The notes under the pieces: model-generated
What the model was told of the DNA's origin: nothing
Database searches by the model: none
What the model saw: the letters and a program-made list of their open reading frames with translations, nothing else
Origin: Chloroflexota bacterium
Lineage (GTDB): Bacteria > Chloroflexota > UBA11872 > VXNJ01
Assembly: GCA_026707405.1 (NCBI GenBank)
Contig: JAPOWW010000004.1
Span: 124,001-188,000 of the forward strand
Reading direction: 5' to 3'
Length of the DNA stretch: 64,000 nucleotides
Part shown: positions 51,393-59,795 of the stretch, in pieces
Numbering within the stretch: position 1 is the stretch's first letter
Layout of the letters: the number at the start of each line of letters is the position of its first letter
Translations under genes and position numbers: made by a program

Positions 51393-52280
51393 TCAGTCGA
51401 CCTTGACCTCGTAGTACACCCACCTCTTTGCCCCCAGGAACTGGAGGCCGGTAAAGAACAGAATGATGACGAACAGGCCCCACGCGAGTGTGGAGGCGTA
51501 TCCGAACTTCAGGTATTCGAAAGCATTGCGATACAGATGCAATACGTAGAACAGCGTCTGATTGGCCGGGCCGCCGTTGGTCATGATGTAGGCGGCGGTG
51601 AATATCTGGAACGACCCGATCAGACCTATCACCAAATTGAAAAAGGTGATTGGGCTGATGAGCGGTAAGGTGACGTGACGGAACTGCCTCAACCGCCCCG
51701 CCCCGTCGATGCTCGCGGCGTCGTACAGTTCCTGCGGCACTCCCTGCAGTCCCGCGAGGAAGATGATCATCTGTCCGCCCACGCTCCACATGGACATGAT
51801 GATGAACGCGGGCTTTGCCATTGTTGAATCGAAGATCCAGCCCTGGGGCGGCACTTTGACCAGACCCAACAAAGTGTTCGCCAGCCCGAAGTCGGGGTGA
51901 TAGATGAGAATCCAGAGAATGGCGGAGGCTACGGCAGGGGTAACCGAGGGAACGTACCAGGCCGTGCGGAAATACCGGATCCCTTTCAGCTTGCTCGAAA
52001 GGGGTAGCGCCAGCAAAAGCGCGAAGGCGGTGTGCAGCGGAACGCCGATAAACGTGTAGTAGGCCGTGTTGCCGAGCGAGACTACAAAGTCCCGATCCCG
52101 GGTGAACATGGCCCTGTAATTGTCGAGCCCGACGAACTTGATGTCCCCCAGGAAGTTCCATTCGCTGAAAGAGAGGGCGAGCGAGGCGCCCATCGGGAAC
52201 GCCGTAAACAAGAGAAGACCCAGGACCCAAGGCGCAACCAGCAGATAGGCCGCGATCTCTTCCCGTTGACGAAGACTCAC
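51393..52280 (-). CDS. ABC sugar-type importer permease (MalF/UgpA-like)
   Basis: A 295-residue inner-membrane permease starting at GTG. Helix 1 is YLLVAPWVLGLLLFTAFPMG, the EAA loop is ELYDAASIDGAGRLRQFRHV near residue 195, and helix 5 has GSFQIFTAAYIMTNGGPANQ. It is in order between the lipoprotein gene at 52400-53923 and the MalG-type gene. The ribosome site is weak. A 14-bp GC hairpin separates it from the lipoprotein gene, as in the rightward system. Confidence 0.92.
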   Translation of the reverse strand: MSLRQREEIAAYLLVAPWVLGLLLFTAFPMGASLALSFSEWNFLGDIKFVGLDNYRAMFTRDRDFVVSLGNTAYYTFIGVPLHTAFALLLALPLSSKLKGIRYFRTAWYVPSVTPAVASAILWILIYHPDFGLANTLLGLVKVPPQGWIFDSTMAKPAFIIMSMWSVGGQMIIFLAGLQGVPQELYDAASIDGAGRLRQFRHVTLPLISPITFFNLVIGLIGSFQIFTAAYIMTNGGPANQTLFYVLHLYRNAFEYLKFGYASTLAWGLFVIILFFTGLQFLGAKRWVYYEVKVD

Positions 52281-52358
52281 GGCTCAGCCGGCTCCCGTGA
52301 CAACTTGCACCGCACTATTGGGGGGACCGGGTACGTCAGTCTGCATTGGCCGCCAACT

Positions 52359-52391
52359 CCGGAGGACGCGGCACGTCGCCGCGTCCTCCGG
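52359..52391 (-). terminator. Intercistronic hairpin after the binding-protein gene
   Basis: A perfect 14-bp stem (CCGGAGGACGCGGC and its complement, loop ACGTC) lies eight bases past the stop of the lipoprotein gene. It is the counterpart of the hairpins at 47431 and 28764. Confidence 0.62.
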
Positions 52392-52399
52392 GGAATTAG

Positions 52400-53923
52400 C
52401 TATCCGCGTCTAGGCGCCAGAATGTCGTCCACAACCGGCTTGAGCTCGTCAAGCTTGGTTTGGGCGTCGTCGCCCTCCCGTATTTGCTGAAGCACCGGCG
52501 TTATGGCGTTGCCTATTTCCTGCTGGAACTCCGTGACGTCGAAGGTCCTGCCGTTTTCGATTACCTGGGCAACGACCTCCGGGTGGCCGATCCCGAACTG
52601 GCCCTTGACGACCTCCGCCATTTTGAGGAGGTTGGATTTTCGGCGCGATATGACGCCCATGATCTTCGTCTGGTCCAAATCGCCCTGTTTCGACAATTGC
52701 AGCGCGATGAGGTTCCACGACTCTTCAGGGAACTTTGTCTTCGCCGCTATACCCAGGGTGTTTGGATGGAAGACGGTGGTCTGAGCCGCTGGGCCAGACG
52801 GGGGGTGGGCGACGTCGACCGGGAATCCCTTGACGCGACTGTAGATCGCCCAGCCGTAAATCAGTCCAAACCTGCCATTGTTCAACTCGGCATAGGAATT
52901 GCCGAAGGCGTCGGCGGGAGAGGCGGCTACCTGGTGGTTTCGGACCAAGTCAGCGGCCCACTCGACCGCCGCCACTCCGGCGGGCTCATTGAGGACGAAC
53001 TCGCCAAGGCCGGGCTGATTGAGCAAATTGCCGCCGTTTTGCCAGGCCCATGAATGAATTCCGAGTACGTTCAGGCCCGGGTCGTTCATGCCTATGCGCT
53101 CGGCTTTTCCGGCGTCGTCGCGGGTCGTGATCTTTTGCAGGGCCTCGAGGTGGGTCTCCCAATTCCACCGGCCGGCGGCGTCCATTTCGTTTATGTCCTC
53201 GACGCCGGCTTCCTCCAGGACCTGTTGGTTGTACAAGACGGCCCAGGCGTTGCCGATGTGCGGAATACCCCACAGCCTGCCGTCGACGACGCTGAGTCTG
53301 AGCGATTGCTCCACGAAGTCTTCTATCTCGAACTCGGCATCGGTCCTGACGAGCTCGTCAATGGGATAGGCTCCGCCCGCCTTGACGAACTTGGGGAAGA
53401 ATATGCCGCTGTAGGCGAAAACGTCGGGGGCGGTTCCCGCCGCCGCCTGCGTCAGCAGCTTGGTGTGGTACTCGCCGAAGGGCCAGTTTCTGTATTCGAT
53501 GGTTACGTGCGGATACTTGGCCTGGTACACGTCGATGTACTTTTGCGTGTAGACGCCGTGGCCCACCATCTCGAGCGGCCACCAGGTGCTGAAAACGAGC
53601 GTGAGGGCCTGCGGCTTCGGCTTCTCTACCTCCACAACCTTTTCGACGACCTTGGTGACGACCTTCTCCTGCACCTCCACGACGACCTCTTTGACGGTCT
53701 TCGTGACGACCTTCTCGATCTCGACCGGGACCTCTTCCTTGACGATCTTGGTGACGACCTTCTGGACCGGCACCTCCTTGACCACCTCTTGAATCTTGGT
53801 CTCGGTTACAACCTGCGTTTCGCCGCATCCGCCCAATGCCGCCGCGAATGAAGCGGCGGCGCCGCCGGCAACCGAATATCGCAGGAGCGTCCTGCGCCCG
53901 ATAGACCTCTTCTTGAATGGCAT
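52400..53923 (-). CDS. Extracellular solute-binding lipoprotein (family 1, sugar ABC importer)
   Basis: About 507 residues. The signal is a twin-arginine-like RRTLLRYSVAGG followed by the lipobox LGGC. A Val/Glu linker of ~70 residues (KVVTKIVKEEVPVEIEKVV phrases) leads to the binding domain ALTLVFSTWWPLEMVGHGVY, with APDVFAYSGIFFPKFVKAGG and WGIPHIGNAWAVLYNQQVLE. ATG 53923 follows AGAGGTG. A short palindrome AAACGTTT lies at 53974, 51 bases upstream, and resembles the core of LacI-family operators; this is only suggestive. It heads a leftward three-gene importer (lipoprotein, MalF-type, MalG-type) with no ATPase. Confidence 0.9.
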   Translation of the reverse strand: MPFKKRSIGRRTLLRYSVAGGAAASFAAALGGCGETQVVTETKIQEVVKEVPVQKVVTKIVKEEVPVEIEKVVTKTVKEVVVEVQEKVVTKVVEKVVEVEKPKPQALTLVFSTWWPLEMVGHGVYTQKYIDVYQAKYPHVTIEYRNWPFGEYHTKLLTQAAAGTAPDVFAYSGIFFPKFVKAGGAYPIDELVRTDAEFEIEDFVEQSLRLSVVDGRLWGIPHIGNAWAVLYNQQVLEEAGVEDINEMDAAGRWNWETHLEALQKITTRDDAGKAERIGMNDPGLNVLGIHSWAWQNGGNLLNQPGLGEFVLNEPAGVAAVEWAADLVRNHQVAASPADAFGNSYAELNNGRFGLIYGWAIYSRVKGFPVDVAHPPSGPAAQTTVFHPNTLGIAAKTKFPEESWNLIALQLSKQGDLDQTKIMGVISRRKSNLLKMAEVVKGQFGIGHPEVVAQVIENGRTFDVTEFQQEIGNAITPVLQQIREGDDAQTKLDELKPVVDDILAPRRG

Positions 53924-54072
53924 CTTCACCTCTTTACTGCCTCCTCGTTGCACATTGCTCCAGATGTCGCCTAAACGTTTGGCTGCGCACCGCTTGTTAT
54001 GGAGCGCAAGCGCCTACCTTCGATACTTCGCTAATCCTCCTAAGCATCTTGACATGCCGTCGACAGGCTAGC

Positions 54073-56022
54073 TTAGCGCGTATGCAGAAGGCCGTGATCG
54101 GCCTCGTAAGCGGCCTTCCAGCGATCCCGCTCCCGCTCCAGCTGCCTAATCCGCGTGAGGTACCAGTCCGGCTCTTCCAGCGCTTCATATATCACCGCGC
54201 CCTCGCAGTCGGCGGGCGGTGGAATACCTATCAAATGGGCGCAGGTGGGCGCCACGTCAACGTGGCGGGTGATGCTCTGCAACTCGACGCCCCGCCTGAC
54301 GCCCGGACCGGCCATCACGAATACCGAGTGCTGCCCGCCCCACCCAAGCCGTGCGCTTGGCAACTGCTTGCCGTGTACATGGTCGAACTCCGGGTGCAAG
54401 GCGAAGACGACGTCACCGACAAGCTCACCCTTGAGTCCGACTATCTCGGCGTCCTCGCGCTTGAGAACGATGCTGAACGGTCGGCGTCCCGTCGTTTCAT
54501 CCTTGAAGTCCATGAGCGCGTCCATGATCTGAAGCCGGACTTGCTCGTACTCGGCCTGCGGAACGATGCCGTCGGGCTCGCGCCCTTCGAGGTTCACAAA
54601 GACATTCACCTGTCCGACAGGGACAGCCTTCGATGAAGCGTAGTCGATCGATTTAAGGCCTGTTCTCTCGTCCTCGACGAACCTCAGTAGCCCGTACCGC
54701 GCCAGCACTTCCTCGACCACGACCCGTGTCTCGGGATCGGCTGTGCCTCCGTGATCGGCGCATATCGCCACGACCGTGTTTGGCCCACCGACTTCCATCA
54801 GCTTCCCGATCATGCGGTCTACGCTTTCGCACGTCTCATATACTGCCCGCTGACCTCTTTCCAGCTCTTCCCCGGTGCTTCCACCGATCGGATCGGCCTT
54901 GTTGAAGAACGAGTGGCCGAAGTAGTCGGGCGTATGGACCTGAACGAGCATCAGGCCCCAGTCGTAAGCGGAAGACAGGTACGCAGCGGCCCTGGCCAGC
55001 CATTGGTGGTGGTACTCCATGAGTTCCAGGTACGTCTCGTCGTCGATCACGCCGACGACGAGGGCCATGTATCCAGGGTCCTGGATGAACGGACCTACGT
55101 TGTCAAGCAGTTCTCGGGCTGCAGCCTCGGGATAGGTGTATCCCTCTGTGGGCCAGATCTGCGGGCAGAACAGCTCGAATTCGTCGGCGCGCGGGGAGAG
55201 CTTGAGCAGTTTCAACCGAAGCGTCCCGGCGACCGTCTCTCCCTTGATCCGGAAGTCGTCCTCGAACCAGTCGCTCCATTCGCGCAACCCAAGGTCCGCC
55301 ACAGGATTGGATGCGTCTTTGGTCCGGGACACGATCACCCGGTCATAGCCATCGTCACCGGAAGCTATCACCAGAGCGTGGAGGACCGTTGGGATCGTGG
55401 CGCCGGCATCTCTCGCGGGGACGCCGGTACGGTCCAAATGACCGTGCCGGAAGTAGGTAAAGGCCAGCTCGGTCTCTTTGGGCGGCTCGGCCGAATCGGG
55501 TGTGTTTGACCAGCCTTCGGCGGGCTGGAGCTCAATCTGGGTGACGAGCGGCAGATCGTCCAACGTGAAAAGGTGATAGCTGGCAATCGCGTGGTAGTTA
55601 GTGGCCGCGGGACCGCCGCCCTCGACCTGGATTCCCTTGGTCATTCGGGGCGGCCAGGAAATCTCCCATTTGAGCAGGATCGGGAACTTGCCGCCTCTTT
55701 CGGCGGCGTTCCAGAGGAATTCGGCCTTGCAGAGCTCCGAGTTGACGCCAAATCTCGTGCGGCTCAAGCTGCTGCCGGGTTCCCGGATGTAGAAATCGGT
55801 CACTTCGTGAGTGCCCGGCCAGGCGCCGGTCGCCAGGCTGGTCCATCCGGGAGGGGTCAAGGTGGGATGTACGCCGAGCATGTGACTGTGCACGCCGTCA
55901 TCGATGAGCCGGGCGAGGTTGGGCATTCGACCTTCCCGGCACATCTTCAGGGAAAGCTCCATGCTCATGCCGTCCAACCCGATCAGGATGAGCTTTTCGG
56001 CGGGACTATTTGCTCGCGTCAA
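54073..56022 (-). CDS. Alkaline-phosphatase-superfamily phosphodiesterase/pyrophosphatase-like protein
   Basis: About 649 residues of the type I phosphodiesterase/nucleotide pyrophosphatase-like branch. The N-terminus ILIGLDGMSMELS holds the first metal Asp. The nucleophile Thr is probably in HPTLTPPGWTSLATGAW, with further metal ligands in VQVHTPDYFGHSF and VAICADHGG, and the last His in LHPEFDHVHGKQ. There is no signal peptide. TTG 56022 is chosen because GGGGTG precedes it; the longer frame to 56115 reads like non-coding DNA. The C-terminus is a Trp/Arg-rich helical tail. The substrate may be a phosphate or sulfate ester. It lies ~150 bases from the importer operon head on the same strand, so it may be linked to it. 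Confidence 0.83.
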   Translation of the reverse strand: MTRANSPAEKLILIGLDGMSMELSLKMCREGRMPNLARLIDDGVHSHMLGVHPTLTPPGWTSLATGAWPGTHEVTDFYIREPGSSLSRTRFGVNSELCKAEFLWNAAERGGKFPILLKWEISWPPRMTKGIQVEGGGPAATNYHAIASYHLFTLDDLPLVTQIELQPAEGWSNTPDSAEPPKETELAFTYFRHGHLDRTGVPARDAGATIPTVLHALVIASGDDGYDRVIVSRTKDASNPVADLGLREWSDWFEDDFRIKGETVAGTLRLKLLKLSPRADEFELFCPQIWPTEGYTYPEAAARELLDNVGPFIQDPGYMALVVGVIDDETYLELMEYHHQWLARAAAYLSSAYDWGLMLVQVHTPDYFGHSFFNKADPIGGSTGEELERGQRAVYETCESVDRMIGKLMEVGGPNTVVAICADHGGTADPETRVVVEEVLARYGLLRFVEDERTGLKSIDYASSKAVPVGQVNVFVNLEGREPDGIVPQAEYEQVRLQIMDALMDFKDETTGRRPFSIVLKREDAEIVGLKGELVGDVVFALHPEFDHVHGKQLPSARLGWGGQHSVFVMAGPGVRRGVELQSITRHVDVAPTCAHLIGIPPPADCEGAVIYEALEEPDWYLTRIRQLERERDRWKAAYEADHGLLHTR

Positions 56023-56230
56023 TGATGCACCCCGATTATGGCGAGGTCTGTCTGTGAGCCCGTCAAACCTTGCCCCATTATTTAAGTATTGACCCCTCAA
56101 GGCAAATGGACACAAGATCGAGATCAGCGTCGGGCCCGCGCTGGCGATGCCGCGGTCTCATGACGCCTGATGCAACTAGAATCGTGCGGGATCGTAGGTC
56201 GCGAATGGCTGGCTGTCGATGCGGAAGCAG

Positions 56231-56258
56231 GAGATTCTCGCTTTCGCGGAAATGACGA
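56231..56258. repeat. Diverged copy of the TTCGCGGGAAT repeat
   Basis: GAGATTCTCGCTTTCGCG then GAAATGACGAACGG corresponds to the hairpin at 28129, with one G-T mismatch in the stem. It occupies the gap between the phosphodiesterase-like gene and the DegT gene. Confidence 0.55.
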
Positions 56259-56346
56259 ACGGAGAAGCGGGAATCGCGGCGCTCGCCGTCTTGGTGGATG
56301 TAATACGACTTATGATGCGGATGGATGGCGCCGAAAGGGGAGCGAG

Positions 56347-57567
56347 ATGACAGAGTTAGCGATCGATGGTGGGGAAGCTTACCGTTCGGAGCCGTTTCCC
56401 CGCCGGGTTATCTATGGCGACGAAGAAGTCCAGATGGCCGAAGCGGCGATACGTTCTCAGGACCTGTTCCAATGGTCCGGCAATTACGTGCGCGACTTCG
56501 AGGCGAAAATTGCCGATTTCTACGGGGTCCGGCACGCCGCCACGAGCACATCGGGAACGGCGGCCATACATGTCGCCGTGGGAACTATCGATCCGAGTCC
56601 GGGCGACGAGATTATCACCGCCCCGATAACCGATCTCGGGAGCGTTACGCCGATCTTGCAGCAGACGGCCGTGCCGGTCTTCGCCGACATCGACCCGGCG
56701 ACGTTCACGATGGACCCCGAGGATATCGAGCGGAAGATCACGGACCGAACGAAGGCGATCATGGTCGTTCATCTCTTCGGAAACGCCTGCGACATGGACG
56801 CCGTGATGGACATCGCGTCGCGGCACAGCCTGCCAGTGATAGAGGACTGCAGCCAGGCTCATGCCACGAAGTACAAAGGGCGCTACCTGGGCACCATAGG
56901 AGACATTGGCTGCTTCAGCTTGCAGGGAAGCAAGCACATGGCGACCGGGGATGGCGGCGTGACGATAACGAGCAATGACACGTACTGGGAGCGGATGCAG
57001 TTCTTTGTCGACAAGGGCTTTCAGCGCAAGGGCTGGGGGCCGCGGGCGTACCTGTTCCTCGCCCCGAACTACCGCATGAACGAGCTGACCGCGGCGGTGG
57101 CCATCCCGCAGATCGACAAGGTCAGAGCGGTGGTCGAACGGCGGTCGGCTCTGGGCACCAGGCTGTCGAGCCTTATCGAAGAGATCGACGGCGTCGAGGC
57201 TGCGGCGGTGACGCCCGGTTCTGAGCACAGCTACTGGACTTACCCGTTGCGCACCCCCGGTTTCGACGGGGTCGAGTTCGGCGAGGCGCTGAATGCGGAA
57301 GGCGTCTCCTGCTCACCCGGATACATCGGGAAGCCGATTTACGTATGTGCGGAGGCACTCGCCATCGGGAAGACATTTGGCGATTCGACCTTTCCGTTCG
57401 GCAGCCCATATACGGACAGAGAGCTGGAATACGGGGAGGGCTTGTGCCCCGTTACCGACAAGGCGCTGGAATCGCTGGCTACGTTTACGTTCAACGAGAA
57501 CTACGGCGACGACGACATCGCGGACGTGGCCGGAGCGATTCGAAAGGTGGCGAGTGGGCTGCGCTGA
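56347..57567 (+). CDS. DegT/DnrJ/EryC1/StrS aminotransferase family protein
   Basis: A 406-residue PLP enzyme. It opens with ELAIDGGEAYRSEPFPRRV, contains ATSTSGTAAIHVAVG and GDEIITAPITDLGSVTPIL, and has the Asp in VIEDCSQAHATKY. The Schiff-base Lys is in CFSLQGSKHMATGDGG near residue 200. The same family as the protein at 39347, but only about a third alike by eye. ATG 56347 follows GGGGAGCGAG. No sugar-nucleotide genes surround it; upstream is the phosphodiesterase-like gene (divergent) and downstream a convergent secreted protein. The product is probably an amino-sugar or cyclitol amine. Confidence 0.9.
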   Translation: MTELAIDGGEAYRSEPFPRRVIYGDEEVQMAEAAIRSQDLFQWSGNYVRDFEAKIADFYGVRHAATSTSGTAAIHVAVGTIDPSPGDEIITAPITDLGSVTPILQQTAVPVFADIDPATFTMDPEDIERKITDRTKAIMVVHLFGNACDMDAVMDIASRHSLPVIEDCSQAHATKYKGRYLGTIGDIGCFSLQGSKHMATGDGGVTITSNDTYWERMQFFVDKGFQRKGWGPRAYLFLAPNYRMNELTAAVAIPQIDKVRAVVERRSALGTRLSSLIEEIDGVEAAAVTPGSEHSYWTYPLRTPGFDGVEFGEALNAEGVSCSPGYIGKPIYVCAEALAIGKTFGDSTFPFGSPYTDRELEYGEGLCPVTDKALESLATFTFNENYGDDDIADVAGAIRKVASGLR

Positions 57568-57632
57568 AGGCACGTGGCAGTTGCTGTGACGGGCTGAGTA
57601 GACGGCTTAGAGGACCGAATTCGCCGCTCCGC

Positions 57633-58640
57633 CTAGCGGTCCGCCGCGGGCGCCCCCTTCATGTGAGGGAAGTGTGCGGAAAGGATGTCCCCACACTGAT
57701 CGCCATAAATCTCGACCACCGTATTGACATGGGTGATCGGACTTTCTTGCTTGATTTCGAGCATGCGATTGAAGTCGAACTGGACATTGGAGACGGGAGT
57801 TGGCATTCCCTGGGATCCCCAAATCACCTGCCATAAGGCGATCTGAAGATCAAAGGCGCGTACTTCGGAGTCGAAGCAGGCCAGAGGCTTGCCGGGGATT
57901 CGCCCGAGATTATGGTCCAGGGCGTGCTGGCCTTCGTGAGCCAGGACCGCAGCCACGACTTCGGCGGGCTCGTCGGTCAGCGCGCTGCTCAGGACTATCG
58001 AACGCGTTTCAATTTCATACCTGCCCAACTCGTCTACCGGCAACACAGAGAACGAGATTCGGTCCCGCATTTCGCGTAATGTCATCGATACCTCGGCAAG
58101 GCCGGGCACCTGATCCTCTCGGGCTTGCAGAAACTGCAAGCTGGCCGAGATCGCGCCGTTCTGTTGGGGCAGCGGGGGCGGATTGAGTTGAGCGCTCGGC
58201 GAAACGGGCGCCGCCAATCCCGGCGGGTCCACCGCGCTTCCAGTCCAGTAGACAAGCCCTTCAATCGTCCAGGCCCAATGGTCCCAGCCGTTGGTGAAGG
58301 TCGGCGTGTTGGTGGACTTGCGGTAGAAGGCCAGTCCGGTCGTCGTGTTTTGGAGGGTGTCGCCGTTCTCGGGATTGGCGTGCTCGCACTCGATTGGGTC
58401 GCCCATCTTGTCGCCGAGCAGAGTCTTGAGATGAGCGAAGCCGAACACGAACTCCGGCTCCTGGCCGGGGGAACAATGGGGCGCGGCGCTTGCCGGAGCG
58501 ATGAGGGTGGCGGCCATCAGGGCCGCCAGAGCAATCGCCAGCGGTATGCGTCTCAACAATCCCACTCGCGCATGTCGTTGCCTTGTGATAGGCGACGAGT
58601 CTCGACCGCGGCGCCAGTCCGGCGATGGCCGCAGTCCCAT
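57633..58640 (-). CDS. Secreted HExxH protein (putative metallopeptidase) with Chloroflexota-type N-terminal domain
   Basis: About 335 residues. A signal peptide (RRIPLAIALAALMAATLIAPASA) leads into EFVFGFAHLKTLLGDKMGDP, IECEHANPENGDT and STNTPTFTNGWDHWAWT, a domain I associate with Chloroflexota exported proteins. A Pro-rich hinge follows. Residues ~230-270 contain AHEGQHALDHNLG, an HExxH zinc motif with two histidines and the Glu, and then DSEVRAFDLQIALWQ, where the Glu fits the third ligand of gluzincin-type peptidases. Two conserved-looking Cys flank this part (CFDSEV and DQCGDIL). I start at ATG 58640; the signal peptide also fits GTG 58565 or TTG 58685. Cell-wall or extracellular protein processing is inferred. 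Confidence 0.7.
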   Translation of the reverse strand: MGLRPSPDWRRGRDSSPITRQRHARVGLLRRIPLAIALAALMAATLIAPASAAPHCSPGQEPEFVFGFAHLKTLLGDKMGDPIECEHANPENGDTLQNTTTGLAFYRKSTNTPTFTNGWDHWAWTIEGLVYWTGSAVDPPGLAAPVSPSAQLNPPPLPQQNGAISASLQFLQAREDQVPGLAEVSMTLREMRDRISFSVLPVDELGRYEIETRSIVLSSALTDEPAEVVAAVLAHEGQHALDHNLGRIPGKPLACFDSEVRAFDLQIALWQVIWGSQGMPTPVSNVQFDFNRMLEIKQESPITHVNTVVEIYGDQCGDILSAHFPHMKGAPAADR

Positions 58641-58903
58641 CGACGTGACGGGTCTACGAGCGGATCGTGCGTTAACGATGCTCAATGTTCAGGTTGTATG
58701 GAGGTATGCGAGAAAGGCCTTTAGATCGTTAAGGATGTCTGGCGCCTTGATCGAAGCTTCATCAAAGGTCTATCTGGGATCCAGACTTCGGCAGGCCCAT
58801 CTAGGCTATCAGCGGGTGTCAATACCCTGTACGGCGAATGTTGATTCCTCACGGTCCAAATCGTTCGGTGAATTCCAACGACCGCCCTGAATCCGTAGGG
58901 TGG

Positions 58904-59419
58904 TTACTCGCCTGGCGTCAGGGCGTCGCCGAGGGCGGATTCGAGGAGAGGGCGGTACTGGCGTTTGAGCTCGATCCAGCGCGGGCTGTCCAGTTCGTGC
59001 GTGGGCGCGCCGCCGTCCAGGTATTGCTCAAGATCTTCCAGCCAGGCGTGCCAGCCGGCGGCCAAGCCCTCTTCGTCCGGGATGAGGCGCGGCTTCTGGC
59101 CGAAGTGGATGAAGCGGTAGCGGCAACCGCCGTCGTCCTCTTCGAGCTCCCAGCAGATCGTGGAGAGCCCCCAGCTATAGCGGAGTTGGCGTCCGCACTC
59201 GACCCGGGTGATGACGCCGTCTAGACCGCCCTCACGGGTGCCGTCGAAGTCAACAAAGTACTCGCCGCCGGCCTTCAGATCGATGCGCGCCGGGTAGCCC
59301 ATCCAGCGGCTGACTTCCCGCGGATCGGTTATTGCGCTCCAGACTCGCGATGGCGAATGGCGCGATCGCCGGTCGAAGGTTATGGAGTAGCAAAGGTCGA
59401 TCCTGGCAAGGTCGTTCAG
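58904..59419 (-). CDS. SRPBCC/AHSA1-domain protein, apparent CTG start
   Basis: A 171-residue START/AHSA1-like protein: LARIDLCYSITFDRRSRHSP near the N-terminus, VWSAITDPREVSRWMGYPAR, then GGEYFVDFDGTREGG, LRYSWGL, GCRYRFIHFGQKP and GWHAWLEDLEQYL. The order of strands and the closing helix fit the family, which binds hydrophobic ligands or Hsp90-like partners. An ATG exists only at 59302, in the middle of strand 1, which would remove essential parts. Upstream the frame stays open to a stop near 59435, and CTG at 59419 is placed six bases after AGGAGG. I therefore annotate a CTG start. No operon partner is evident. Confidence 0.75.
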   Translation of the reverse strand: MNDLARIDLCYSITFDRRSRHSPSRVWSAITDPREVSRWMGYPARIDLKAGGEYFVDFDGTREGGLDGVITRVECGRQLRYSWGLSTICWELEEDDGGCRYRFIHFGQKPRLIPDEEGLAAGWHAWLEDLEQYLDGGAPTHELDSPRWIELKRQYRPLLESALGDALTPGE

Positions 59420-59537
59420 TTGCTTCCTCCTCGTTGGCTAACTGTCAGGCGATCGTAATCGGCTGGCCCAGGCTTTAGTATCGTCGCGGCAGGCTGAAAA
59501 TCAAGTCCATTCGGTTCGCTCCCGGCTTACCCACCTT

Positions 59538-59738
59538 TTACGCCGTGAAGTCCGGATTCGTGCCGTTGCCCGCGATGCAGTCTTTATAGAATCCCCAAGT
59601 GGACATCGGGCTGGAGTGCCACGGCCGCTCCTGAAACGCCTTCGACACGTTGCCCAGATCACGCGGTCGCCCGTCTTCCCAGCAGAAGACAAGATCGTGA
59701 TCCTTGTAGTGTTGGGTTGAGAATGCCAGTCGAACCAC
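59538..59738 (-). pseudogene. Remnant of a tyrosine recombinase/integrase
   Basis: An isolated segment reading HYKDHDLVFCWEDGRPRDLG and then NVSKAFQERPW matches the stretch before the catalytic His-x-x-Arg region of phage-type integrases (DHDLVF...G-x-P...VSKAF). The His, Arg and Tyr of the active site and the N-terminal domain are missing; after AFQ the sequence no longer resembles the family. It lies about 1.5 kb from tRNA-Leu(GAG), a common integration target. It is probably the trace of a lost mobile element. Confidence 0.5.
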
Positions 59739-59795
59739 CCTGATCGAGTTATTGCACCGTAGGCGCGGCTTAGTGGGCTTTAGGCCGCGGCATGC

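Noticed and set aside
53974..53981. AAACGTTT palindrome as a definite LacI-family operator
   Set aside because: Eight bases only, flanks are not symmetric, no LacI-type gene is present and no second copy was found upstream of the other importers.
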